DNA of 64,000 nt, from the NCBI GenBank assembly GCA_014799665.1, contig JAAVHP010000027.1, forward strand, positions 33,587-97,586, written 5' to 3'. The notes under the pieces were generated by a model. The model was not told where the DNA came from, did not search any database, and saw only the letters and a list, made by a program, of their open reading frames with translations. How positions within the stretch are numbered: the stretch's first letter is position 1; each line of letters begins with the position of its first letter. Of this stretch, positions 47,757 through 56,092 are shown one piece after another. Both the position numbers and the translations under genes were made by a program. The DNA comes from Clostridiales bacterium (GTDB lineage Bacteria; Bacillota; Clostridia; Christensenellales; Pumilibacteraceae).

Positions 47757-49669
47757 ATCTTATCTCCCGCTTCGCCGCTGGGCTCGACAAGCTTAGGCAA
47801 GCCGTCCGCGCCGACCGCGCACAAGAGCATACCCTCAGACATTATTCCGCACAGCTTGGCGGGTTTGAGGTTGGCGACGAGCGCGGCGGTCTTACCGACG
47901 AGATCCTCGGGCGCGTACGCCTGCGCAATGCCGGAAACTATCGTTCTGCGCCTTTGCCCGTCGAACACGGTAAGCTTCAAAAGCTTTTTCGCCTTTTCCA
48001 CCTTTTCGCAAGCCTCGATCTTTACCACGCGAAGCTCGGTCTTGAAAAAGTCGTCGATCGTTATTTCGGCAGGCTGCTCGTCCGTCTTTTCCTCGGCGGG
48101 CGCTTTCTTATTTTCCTTTTCGGCTATTTCTTCCAATTCTTTAAGCTCCTTTTTGATGTCGAGCCTGTTCAGTATGGGCTCGATCTCGGTCGTGGCGTAG
48201 CTCTTTACAACACCGTACTTCGCGTTATCGAAGTTCTCGGGCACGGGCAAGCCCAGACCGAAGAATATGCGCTTGGGGTAGTTCGTAATAAACGGAAGCA
48301 AGAGGTTTGCGCAAACGCGTATGCCCTCTAACAGATTGTACATAACGGCGTTGAGCCTTTCTTTGTCGCCCGTCTTATTGAGTTCCCACGGCTTGTTCGC
48401 GTCGATATACTTGTTTGAAAGATCGATAAGCGCGAAAATCTTTTCGAGCGCCTTGTTGATCTCGGGCTTAGCCATGCACGTGCGAACTTCACCGAGCACG
48501 CCGTCGATAGCGGCGGCGTACGCCTTGTCGGCTTCGGCGAGCGCGGACCTTTCGACCTTGCCGTCGAAATACTGCTTGCTCATGGCGAGCGTGCGGCGGA
48601 CGAGGTTGCCGAGGTCGTTTACAAGGTTGTTATTTATTGCCGAGAGCATGAGCTCGTTGGTATAGTTGCTGTCGTCGCCGAACGGCATGGACGAAAGCAG
48701 ATAGTATCTCAGCGCGTCCACGCCGTACCTGTCGGTAAGGATGAACGGGTCGACTACGTTGCCCTTGGACTTAGACATTTTGTCGCCGCCGAACATTATC
48801 CAGCCGTGACCGTAGATACGCTTGGGCAGCGGAATATCGAGCGCCATGAGTATGGCGGGCCACACGATAGCGTGGAAACGCACGATCTCCTTAGCCATTA
48901 CGTGCATATCGCACGGCCAGTATTTTTTGTACTTGTCGTCTTTGCCGCCGTAGCCGAGCGCCGTTATATAGTTGGGCAGCGCGTCTATCCACACGTAGAT
49001 AACGTGCTTAGGGTCGAACGGCACGCGAATGCCCCAATCGAACGAGGTGCGCGTTACGGCGAGGTCGGTAAGACCTTTGTCGATAAAGTTGTTCACCATT
49101 TCCTTAACGCGCGAATCGGGTTGAAGGAAGTCGGTTTCAGTCAAAAGCTTGCGCACGCGGTCGGCGTACTTGCTGAGACGGAAGAAATAGCACTCCTCTT
49201 TTGCGTCGCGGACCTCGCGCCCGCAGTCGGGGCACTTGCCGTCAACAAGCTGAGAGCTTGTCCAGAACGACTCGCACGGCTCGCAGTATTTGCCGCTGTA
49301 TTCCGATTTATAAATTTCGCCTTTTTCGTAAAGCTTTGTGAAAAGCTCGGCGACCGCTTTTTCGTGGTCCTTGTCGGTCGTGCGGATAAACCCGTCGTTG
49401 CTTATGTCCATGCGTTTCCACAACGCCTTTATGCGATCGGCGAGCCCGTCGACGAACGCCTGCGGCGACAAGCCTTTTTCTTCCGCCGCCTTTTGCACCT
49501 TTTGCCCGTGCTCATCCGTGCCCGTAAGATAGTACACGTCGAACCCGTCCATGCGCTTAAACCGCGCGATCGAGTCGCACGCAACAGTCGTGTAGCAGTG
49601 CCCTATGTGTAAGGCTCCGCTCGCGTAATAAATGGGCGTAGTAATATAAAAAGTAGGTTTCTTTTTCAT
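47750..49669 (-). CDS. metG: Methionyl-tRNA synthetase
   Basis: 639 residues. Class I signatures HIGH (21-24) and KMSKS (297-301) are present, with one zinc site (CEPC...CPDC, 129-149). A C-terminal tRNA-binding (OB) domain from about 535 (TIDDFFKTELRVVKIEACEKVEKAKKLLKLTV) follows a Lys/Glu linker. It charges tRNA-Met. AAAGGAT precedes the ATG. I see no T-box leader in the short upstream gap. Confidence 0.97.
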   Translation of the reverse strand: MKKKPTFYITTPIYYASGALHIGHCYTTVACDSIARFKRMDGFDVYYLTGTDEHGQKVQKAAEEKGLSPQAFVDGLADRIKALWKRMDISNDGFIRTTDKDHEKAVAELFTKLYEKGEIYKSEYSGKYCEPCESFWTSSQLVDGKCPDCGREVRDAKEECYFFRLSKYADRVRKLLTETDFLQPDSRVKEMVNNFIDKGLTDLAVTRTSFDWGIRVPFDPKHVIYVWIDALPNYITALGYGGKDDKYKKYWPCDMHVMAKEIVRFHAIVWPAILMALDIPLPKRIYGHGWIMFGGDKMSKSKGNVVDPFILTDRYGVDALRYYLLSSMPFGDDSNYTNELMLSAINNNLVNDLGNLVRRTLAMSKQYFDGKVERSALAEADKAYAAAIDGVLGEVRTCMAKPEINKALEKIFALIDLSNKYIDANKPWELNKTGDKERLNAVMYNLLEGIRVCANLLLPFITNYPKRIFFGLGLPVPENFDNAKYGVVKSYATTEIEPILNRLDIKKELKELEEIAEKENKKAPAEEKTDEQPAEITIDDFFKTELRVVKIEACEKVEKAKKLLKLTVFDGQRRRTIVSGIAQAYAPEDLVGKTAALVANLKPAKLCGIMSEGMLLCAVGADGLPKLVEPSGEAGDKIC

Positions 49670-49697
49670 AGTGTTATCCTTTAATTCCTAATTAACT

Positions 49698-52502
49698 TTA
49701 TTCGCTCCGCAGCGCTTCGACGGGGTCTTTCTTAGCGGCGAGCCGCGCGGGGATAAGACCGGATATGAGCGTAAGAACTATACTTATCGCTATCATTATG
49801 ACCGCCGAAAGTATGGGCAGCGACGCTATCGTGTAAATGCCGACGAGACTACCTACTATAAGGTTGATTATGAGCGAGATCAAATAGGTAACGGCAATGC
49901 CGATAACGCCCGACGTTCCACCGATAATGAACGTTTCGGCAATGAACAGCGCGGAAACGTCGCGCTTCCTGCCGCCGAGGCTTCGAATAACGCCTATCTC
50001 CTTTATGCGCTCGATGACCGATACGTAGGTGATGATCGCTATCATGACGGTGGACACTACAAGCGACAGCGCGGTGAACGCGACTAGCGCGATCGTGATT
50101 ATCTCGATAAAGTCGTTTACCATATTGATAATAAGTTCGAGATTATCGGTATACTTGATTTCTTCCCTGTCGGTAATAGAATCGCCGTTTACGATTATTT
50201 CCCCGTCGAGGTCGTTCCATTTATCGAGATACTCGGTAACGTTGTCTTTGTAGTCGAAGTTTGTCGGGTATATCGCGATCTGATTGGGCGTATCGACGCC
50301 GCCGAGCTCGTACAGCATGAGCGCATACGACTTGACCGCGCTCTCGCTCGTCGAGTTGCCCGCCGCGCCCTGCATCATGCTGAGCATTTGCGACATCATG
50401 TCCTGACCGCCAACGAGCGACGTGCCGGTATGCTCCTCGCCGTCGTGGTGATACTTATAATTAAAGGTTATGCCGTAGCGCACGCCACCCATTTCGTAGC
50501 ACTGAATGCTCGAAAGTTCTTTCGACTTTGCGAGCTTGACGATTTCCGACTTCATGCCGCTTTCGATGACCTTTTCGGTAAGCTTTTGCGTGTGATAGAA
50601 CCCGCTGTTCAAACAGCCGTACGAAACGCTGTCCTTGCGTCTGAGCACCGCCGTAACTTTGAGATCGATACCACCTTTCCAATCCTCGCCCGCGGTGCCG
50701 TAGTACGAACCCATCCACTGCGTGGTCGTGCCACCGTTAGCCACGGGAAGGTCTATTGCGCGAACGTTGCCGAATATCGTATCGTTGGGATACCAAGTGA
50801 ACGTTTTATCCATGAGCGCGTCGTAGGTGATAGACGGCACTTCGAGATTCTCATCGTACTTCTCGGCGGAGGATTCGTTATCGGGCAGATCCTTGACCGC
50901 GCCGTATGCCATATTCAAAAACTGTGCTTGGCTTAAATACCCGAACTGCGCGAGCGTAAGGTCGGCAAGCGCGTAGTCGCTGTTTACGACTATCATTATC
51001 TCGTTCGCTTCGGTGGGGAACTTGCTCTTGCTCGGATCGGACACTATGTCGTACTGCGAAAGCACAAACTCCTCGTCGCCGGGCAGCTGCGAGAACTTTT
51101 CCGTGAACATGGGTATGTACGACGAATACGACTTGAACTCGGTCTGCCCCAATAGATCGGTATACATGGCAAGAGCCGTCGTCAGCGAGAGCTTGGTGTT
51201 GCCGTATTCTTCCAGATCGAAATCGGTATACAGGTTATTGGAAAGATTGATGCCGTACGTTGCGTTGATTGCCCTGTAATACTCCTCGGGCATAGCCTTA
51301 ACGTAGTCGAGATACTCGTTCTTTATATTGTTCTTAATAATGGACGACTCCACCGACGATCCGCGCTTGGCAAGCTCGGCGATAAGCCCCTGAACGTTGA
51401 TACCCTCTTTGGTATCCGTGTTGTCCTTTAACGCTTCCGCCTTTTCGGTCGTCATCATGCCCGACATAAGCGCTTCCATATCGAGCGCCTCGGTGCTTAT
51501 CGTTACGGGGTTGCCCGAAAGCATATCGTCCTGCATATCGTGTATGAAGCCCTGCACGCCCGACGATACCGCAAGCACCGTCGCAACGCCGATTATACCG
51601 ATAGAGCCGGCAAAGCAAACGAGTATCGTGCGCTTGAGTTTGGAAAGTAGGTTCTTCCCCGAAAGCTTGAACGCGCTCCAAAACGTGAGCCTTGATTTTT
51701 TCGAAACGTTCTTCTTGGGCTTTTTAGCGGGAGCGGAGATTTCGTCCGTAGGCTGCTCCGCCGCTTCGTCCGTGGTGTTCTTGTCTGTGTTTTCGTCCGC
51801 GGTTTGCTTCGGTTCGCTTTCCGCGTCGAACGGGTCGCTGTCTGACAGCACCTCGCCATCGAGAAGCTTGACTATGCGCGTGGAATAGCGTTCGGCGAGC
51901 TCGGGGTTGTGCGTTACCATTATTACTAGGCATTCCTGCGCGACCTCGCGGATAAGGTCCATTATCTGCACGGACGTTTCGCTGTCGAGCGCGCCCGTCG
52001 GCTCGTCGGCTAAGAGTATTTCGGGATTGTTGACGAGCGCGCGCGCAATAGCCACGCGCTGCATTTGTCCGCCCGAGAGCTGGTTGGGTTTTTTATGATA
52101 CAAGCCCGCCAGCCCGACCTTGTCGAGCGCTTCGTGAGCGCGGCGCACGCGCTCCGATTTTTCCACGCCCGAGATGTTGAGCGCGAGCTCGACGTTCTCG
52201 GATATGGTTTGGTGCGGGATAAGGTTGTACGACTGGAACACGAAGCCTATGCGGTGGTTGCGGTACGTATCCCAATCGCGGTCGGTGTAGTTCTTGGTGC
52301 TCACGCCGTCGATGACGAGATCGCCGTCGGTGTAGTGGTCGAGCCCGCCGATAATGTTTAAGAGCGTGGTCTTGCCGCAGCCCGACGGACCGAGTATCGA
52401 CACGAACTCGCTCTCGCGGAACGACAGGCTCACGCCCTTTAATGCGTGGACCTTTTCGTCGGCTACAATATAGTCTTTAACGATATTCTTTAATTCAAGC
52501 AT
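49698..52502 (-). CDS. ABC transporter with fused ATPase and FtsX-type permease
   Basis: 934 residues. Residues 1-225 are a MacB/LolD-type ATPase: GPSGCGKTT Walker A, LSGGQMQRV signature, LLADEPTGALDSETS Walker B. An acidic linker (about 228-262) and basic KKPKKNVSKKSR lead to one helix (near 290-312), then about 450 extracytoplasmic residues, then three helices of an FtsX domain (about 790-925, including IKEIGVIRSLGGRKRDVSALFIAETFIIG). Such MacB-like proteins use mechanotransmission to export peptides or lipoproteins or act in envelope stress. The substrate is unknown. One promoter lies directly upstream. Confidence 0.92.
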   Translation of the reverse strand: MLELKNIVKDYIVADEKVHALKGVSLSFRESEFVSILGPSGCGKTTLLNIIGGLDHYTDGDLVIDGVSTKNYTDRDWDTYRNHRIGFVFQSYNLIPHQTISENVELALNISGVEKSERVRRAHEALDKVGLAGLYHKKPNQLSGGQMQRVAIARALVNNPEILLADEPTGALDSETSVQIMDLIREVAQECLVIMVTHNPELAERYSTRIVKLLDGEVLSDSDPFDAESEPKQTADENTDKNTTDEAAEQPTDEISAPAKKPKKNVSKKSRLTFWSAFKLSGKNLLSKLKRTILVCFAGSIGIIGVATVLAVSSGVQGFIHDMQDDMLSGNPVTISTEALDMEALMSGMMTTEKAEALKDNTDTKEGINVQGLIAELAKRGSSVESSIIKNNIKNEYLDYVKAMPEEYYRAINATYGINLSNNLYTDFDLEEYGNTKLSLTTALAMYTDLLGQTEFKSYSSYIPMFTEKFSQLPGDEEFVLSQYDIVSDPSKSKFPTEANEIMIVVNSDYALADLTLAQFGYLSQAQFLNMAYGAVKDLPDNESSAEKYDENLEVPSITYDALMDKTFTWYPNDTIFGNVRAIDLPVANGGTTTQWMGSYYGTAGEDWKGGIDLKVTAVLRRKDSVSYGCLNSGFYHTQKLTEKVIESGMKSEIVKLAKSKELSSIQCYEMGGVRYGITFNYKYHHDGEEHTGTSLVGGQDMMSQMLSMMQGAAGNSTSESAVKSYALMLYELGGVDTPNQIAIYPTNFDYKDNVTEYLDKWNDLDGEIIVNGDSITDREEIKYTDNLELIINMVNDFIEIITIALVAFTALSLVVSTVMIAIITYVSVIERIKEIGVIRSLGGRKRDVSALFIAETFIIGGTSGVIGIAVTYLISLIINLIVGSLVGIYTIASLPILSAVIMIAISIVLTLISGLIPARLAAKKDPVEALRSE

Positions 52503-52535
52503 AGTCTAACCTCTATTCGTTCCGTTAATCTTAAT

Positions 52536-52564
52536 ATTATACTACGATTTTTCGAGATTGTAAA
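52536..52564 (-). promoter_or_regulatory. Promoter of the ABC-FtsX gene
   Basis: Minus strand TTTACA (52559-52564), 17 bp, TATAAT (52536-52541). Confidence 0.82.
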
Positions 52565-52569
52565 GCAAA

Positions 52570-52612
52570 CCTACTTCTTTTGAAAAAGAAGTAGGCAAGA
52601 AAACTTTACGTT
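52570..52612 (+). repeat. Family C hairpin-tail repeat, copy C5
   Basis: CCTACTTCTTTTGAAAAAGA hairpin with the standard AAGAAAACTTTACGTT tail. A GAGCT/AGCTC terminator follows 10 nt later and a family D repeat after that. Confidence 0.8.
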
Positions 52613-52621
52613 GTATATTTT

Positions 52622-52649
52622 GAGCTTGTTTTACCTCACAGCTCTTTTT
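52622..52649 (+). terminator. Terminator paired with family C copy C5
   Basis: GAGCT...AGCTC stem followed by TTTTT. No plus-strand gene lies upstream (52503-52569), so its target transcript is unclear. Confidence 0.6.
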
Positions 52650-52678
52650 GTCATTCTGAGCGTAAGCGAAGAACTCTG
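52647..52678 (+). repeat. Family D repeat, copy D3
   Basis: TTTGTCATTCTGAGCGTAAG and the following GCGAAGAACTCTGCG, directly after the C5 terminator. The same C-hairpin-D order occurs at 63871-63995. Confidence 0.7.
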
Positions 52679-52745
52679 CGTTTTCAACGGAATAATTTTA
52701 CGGTGCGTGCCGATACTATTAATAAACTACTAACGGAGGAAAATT

Positions 52746-53027
52746 ATGAGCCTTAAACAAAAAATTCAGTCAATAAAAAAGAAGCTTACGCGCAATGCGA
52801 AAAAGCTTAGAAACAAACTCGCCGACGCCGAGCTGGGCGCGGACGAGGTCGTGAAAAAGGAAGTGTACCCGCCCAAGAAAACGGCGAGCGCAAAAGCGAA
52901 AACGACTTCGACCAAAACGACCAAAGCTTGCGCAAGCAAAAAGCCGAGCGAACGCACTCGCCCGACTAATAATAACTATACTATGATAGATAGAGATAAC
53001 GACAGCTGCGACTGCGGAAAAAGCTGA
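52746..53027 (+). CDS. Small Lys-rich basic protein ending in CxC
   Basis: 93 residues. The first half alternates Lys and Leu/Ile (KQKIQSIKKKLTRNAKKLRNKL), predicted amphipathic helix; the middle is KKTASAKAKTTSTKTTKA, a histone-H1-like low-complexity stretch; the end is DRDNDSCDCGKS. The strong GGAGG six nt before the ATG supports translation. No family is recognised; nucleic-acid binding is possible from composition alone. Confidence 0.65.
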   Translation: MSLKQKIQSIKKKLTRNAKKLRNKLADAELGADEVVKKEVYPPKKTASAKAKTTSTKTTKACASKKPSERTRPTNNNYTMIDRDNDSCDCGKS

Positions 53028-53032
53028 TTACA

Positions 53033-53064
53033 GGGAATAGGGCACAGGGGTCAGGGTACAGGGG
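53033..53064 (+). repeat. GGG-run repeat (G-quadruplex-type), copy 3
   Basis: GGG, GGG, GGGG, GGG, GGGG with loops AATA, CACA, TCA and TACA, 6 nt after the Lys-rich protein's stop codon. It faces copy 4 on the other strand 40 bp away, so the pair forms a large inverted repeat. Confidence 0.75.
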
Positions 53065-53103
53065 TGCGGCGACGCCGAACTAAGGTCAATAAAATTAAAC
53101 CTT

Positions 53104-53134
53104 CCCTGTACCCTGCGCCCTACGCCCTGTTCCC
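53104..53134 (-). repeat. GGG-run repeat (G-quadruplex-type), copy 4
   Basis: Minus strand: five GGG runs with 4-nt loops. It overlaps the 3' end of rbsK and encodes the last residues (GNRA) and the stop codon of that protein. Confidence 0.75.
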
Positions 53135-54070
53135 TATTATATTACTGTACAACTCGCACACCTCTTTAAACGAGGGTATGCTCTCCGCCGCGCCGCGTCT
53201 TGACACGGTGATAGACGACGCCTTGGTCGCGAACATACACGCTTCCTTGAACGAGTACATTCCCACGTGCGGATAGGTAAGCGCGAGCGCGCCGACGAAC
53301 GTATCGCCCGCGCCCGTCGTGTCGACGACGTTGGTCTTTATCGCGGGGATGTGCGCGTAGATCCTGTCGTCGTCGGAAATGACCGAACCGTTCGCGCCGA
53401 GCGTTATTACTACGTAATGCACACCGCGCGCGTGGAATTCGCGGAGCGCCGCGACCCGACTCGCTTCGTCCTTGGGATCTATGCCCGTGAGTATCTCGGT
53501 CTCGGTCTCGTTGGGAATTATTATATCGATATTGGGATAGAAATCTTTGGGCAGCTCTTTTGCGGGCGCGGGATTGAGTATTGTAGTCATGCCGAGCGAG
53601 TGCGCCTTTCTAAGCGCGTACCCGACCACGTACATCGGGACTTCGAGCTGGCAAACGAGAGTGTCCGCGCTCGTCGCGTTCATGAGCGCTTCGTCGACGT
53701 CCGTCTTGCTGAGCCCGAGGTTGGCGCCGCTGTAAACCATTATTCTGTTATCCTTGCCGCAGACCGTCACTATCGCCGTGCCCGTGCTGCGGTTTACTCT
53801 GTCCACAAACGTGGTGTCGACTTCGAGCTCGTCCATGCGCTTGATGAGCTCGGCGCCCACGGCGTCCTTGCCGACCTGCCCCACCATCTTGACCGACTTA
53901 ATGCCAGAGCCGCCGCGCTGCGCGAGCCGCGCTATCGCTACCGCCTGATTCGCGCCCTTGCCGCCCAAGCCCATTTGGCAGCCGTCTGCAATGAGCGTTT
54001 CGCCCTTTTTGGGGAACCGCTCGACCTCAATCGAAATATCGTTATTGATACTGCCTAATACGTATATCAT
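53120..54070 (-). CDS. rbsK: Ribokinase (PfkB family)
   Basis: 316 residues. PfkB signatures: GGKGANQAVAIARL (near 33-46) and DTTGAGDTFVGALAL with the catalytic Asp. NGGSAIVTVCGKDNRIMVYSGAN-type substrate residues and the TITLGANGSV-like VITLGANGSV strand support ribokinase. It phosphorylates ribose or deoxyribose at O5. It overlaps the upstream Na/Pi cotransporter gene by 4 nt. Its final four residues and stop codon come from a G-run repeat. Confidence 0.9.
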   Translation of the reverse strand: MIYVLGSINNDISIEVERFPKKGETLIADGCQMGLGGKGANQAVAIARLAQRGGSGIKSVKMVGQVGKDAVGAELIKRMDELEVDTTFVDRVNRSTGTAIVTVCGKDNRIMVYSGANLGLSKTDVDEALMNATSADTLVCQLEVPMYVVGYALRKAHSLGMTTILNPAPAKELPKDFYPNIDIIIPNETETEILTGIDPKDEASRVAALREFHARGVHYVVITLGANGSVISDDDRIYAHIPAIKTNVVDTTGAGDTFVGALALTYPHVGMYSFKEACMFATKASSITVSRRGAAESIPSFKEVCELYSNIIGNRA

Positions 54071-55842
54071 TTGCTCTCATCCTCGCTTTGGGGGTCGACC
54101 GCGGCAGACTTAACAAGGCTCTCGCCGCTTTTTTTGCGCGCCGACGACCTGCGCTTCTGCTCGTCCGCTATCTTCTCCATCGCCTCGCGCTGTGAGCCCG
54201 ACGGCGACTTAATGGAGAACGCTATGTTAGTAAGATGGTCGGCGATACGTTCGAGCGCGCTGATTATCGAATAGAAATGCGTGCCGCTCTCGACGGTACA
54301 GCCGCCCGCGTTGAGCCGCGTAATATGGTTATTGCCGAGCAAGCGTTTGGTCATGTCGACTTCCTGCTCGCGCTCGGCGAACGCGTTCAGCCGATCGACC
54401 GCGCCGTTCTCGAAAATGTACATAGCCTCGTCGAACATGGTCATGACCTTGTCGTACATATCCTCGATCTCGTCTTTTGCGTCCTGCGTGAACGCGCAGT
54501 CGTTTTCGCGCATATTCTCGGCGTCTTCCATGAAGTTCTCGGCATGGTCGGCTATACGCTCTATGTCGCCCACCACGTGATGGAGCGTACCCACGACCTT
54601 CTCGTCAGAACGCGTGAGCGACTGCGACGAAAGCTTGATAAGATACTTCGTTACGCCTTTATTGATAAAGTTAATGCGTTCTTCCTCGCGCGCTACCTTG
54701 TCGCGCTCGCTTACGTCGAGCGTGAGCACCGCGACCATGGCGCGTTTGAGATTGGCTTTCGCCATGTCAGCCATGTGATCGACCTCGCGCTTGACCTGCG
54801 CGACCGCAATGGGCGGCGTTTGCAAGAACCGCTCGTCGATAAAGTACGTATGCGGCGCTTCCTCGTCGCCGCCGCGCTTTTCGCGCACGAGCCGCGACGC
54901 GAGAACAGTAAGCGGCTTGATGAACGGAACGAGAAGAAGGGTCGTGAGCACGTTGAAGAACACGTGGAAAAGCGCGACCTGCATTTGCGCGTTGCTGCTC
55001 AAATGCTCGAACAGCCACACCACGCCGTCGGTGAATATCCAAATAAATATAGTAAATATCGTCGTGCCGATAACGTTGAACAGCAAGTGAATGAGCGCCG
55101 TGCGCTTGGCGTTGGTGCTCGCGCCGATAGACGCTATCTGCGCGGTCACGCAAGTGCCTATGTTCGTGCCGAGTATGACGAACAGTGCGCTCGCCATGGG
55201 AATAATGGGCGCGCCGCCGTTTACGGGCGCCGCCATGGTAACGACGAGCGCCGTCATCGCCGCCGACGACTGGAACAGCGCGGTAAATACCAAACCGATA
55301 AGTATGAGCACGAGCGGGAAATCGACAACGCGGAATAAGTGCTGCAACCCCGCCGAAATGACGTCATTCTTGAACGCGCCGCTCATGCTTCCCAAGCCGA
55401 CGAACATAAGCCCGAGACCGGCTATCGCCGAGCCGACTTTCTTAACGGTGTCGTTCTTAAAGAACATCATCATGATGACGCCGATAAACGCAAGAATGGC
55501 GAAGTACGAGCTTATGTTAAAGCCGGACAGCGCGATAATAACGCCCGTAAGCGTAGTACCTATGTTCGCGCCCATGATGATAGAAGTCGCTTGAAAAAGC
55601 GTCATAAGCCCCGCATTGACGAAACCAATGACCATAACGGTAGTCGCCGCCGACGAGTTGACGAGCACGGTCGCGACCGCGCCGACACCGATGCCGGCAA
55701 ACCGATTGTTGCTGATCTTACCGAACAGCTTACGCATACCCTTACCGGCGCTGCGTTCCAATCCCTCGCTGAGCATCCTCATGCCTATCATGAGCACGCC
55801 CAACCCGGCTATTAGCGACAAAACACTGACTACGACTTCCAA
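54067..55842 (-). CDS. Na/Pi cotransporter family protein with PhoU domain
   Basis: 591 residues from a TTG start at 55842, preceded by AGGA at suitable spacing; the first residues are then LEVVVSVLSLIAGLGVLMIGMRMLSEG, the normal family start. Two Na_Pi_cotrans repeats (NSSAATTVMVIGFVNAG and QSSAAMTALVVTMA, with the QSS-type motif) lie in the first 330 residues, and a PhoU-like helical domain fills about 370-560. It imports phosphate with Na+. The frame is open upstream to 55986, but that part is family B repeat. Expression is from a promoter with an operator-like palindrome. Confidence 0.9.
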   Translation of the reverse strand: MEVVVSVLSLIAGLGVLMIGMRMLSEGLERSAGKGMRKLFGKISNNRFAGIGVGAVATVLVNSSAATTVMVIGFVNAGLMTLFQATSIIMGANIGTTLTGVIIALSGFNISSYFAILAFIGVIMMMFFKNDTVKKVGSAIAGLGLMFVGLGSMSGAFKNDVISAGLQHLFRVVDFPLVLILIGLVFTALFQSSAAMTALVVTMAAPVNGGAPIIPMASALFVILGTNIGTCVTAQIASIGASTNAKRTALIHLLFNVIGTTIFTIFIWIFTDGVVWLFEHLSSNAQMQVALFHVFFNVLTTLLLVPFIKPLTVLASRLVREKRGGDEEAPHTYFIDERFLQTPPIAVAQVKREVDHMADMAKANLKRAMVAVLTLDVSERDKVAREEERINFINKGVTKYLIKLSSQSLTRSDEKVVGTLHHVVGDIERIADHAENFMEDAENMRENDCAFTQDAKDEIEDMYDKVMTMFDEAMYIFENGAVDRLNAFAEREQEVDMTKRLLGNNHITRLNAGGCTVESGTHFYSIISALERIADHLTNIAFSIKSPSGSQREAMEKIADEQKRRSSARKKSGESLVKSAAVDPQSEDESK

Positions 55843-55867
55843 ACGAATTATCCTATGGAACTGACGT

Positions 55868-56003
55868 TTAAGTGACGCGAGCAAGATTGCGCGGGCAATT
55901 TTCGTGATGCGAATACAATACGTTGTGCTCGTAGCAGCGCTACGGGCGCGTTGTATTGTAGCACGCAGCGCGGAAATTGACAGCAAGATTGCCGCACGAA
56001 CTT
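55868..56003. repeat. Family B structured repeat, copy B3, in the Na/Pi cotransporter leader
   Basis: Outer stem TTAAGT/ACTTAA, then CAATTTTCGTG/CACG...AAATTG, ACAATAC/GTATTGT and the apical CGTAGCAGCGCTACG, 15 nt identical to B1. The 3' blocks GCAAGATTGCCGCACGAACTT and B1's GCAATACCGCGCACGAGCTT align. It lies between the promoter and the TTG start. Confidence 0.7.
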
Positions 56004-56019
56004 AATCGGAAGTTCCTAA

Positions 56020-56064
56020 TGTATAGTATGTTTTAATTGTACTATACAGTCACATTTTTGTCAA
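56020..56064 (-). promoter_or_regulatory. Promoter of the Na/Pi cotransporter-rbsK operon with operator palindrome
   Basis: Minus strand TTGACA (56059-56064), 17 bp, TACAAT (56036-56041). TGTATAGTA (56020-56028) and TACTATACA (56040-56048) form a perfect 9-bp inverted repeat around the -10 box, the shape of a dimeric repressor site. Confidence 0.8.
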
Positions 56065-56092
56065 GTGAAATATGGTGAAAGAGCCTTGTGCC

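Noticed and set aside
49670..49697. A T-box leader for metG
   Set aside because: Only 28 bp separate metG from the upstream gene, and no T-box sequence or terminator is present.
25949..53134. G-run repeats as a CRISPR or tandem array
   Set aside because: Only single units of about 31 bp at four separate loci. No spacer structure.
55843..55986. N-terminal extension of the Na/Pi cotransporter to the upstream ATG at 55986
   Set aside because: The added 48 residues are encoded by a family B structured repeat, have no family similarity, and a ribosome binding site fits the TTG at 55842.
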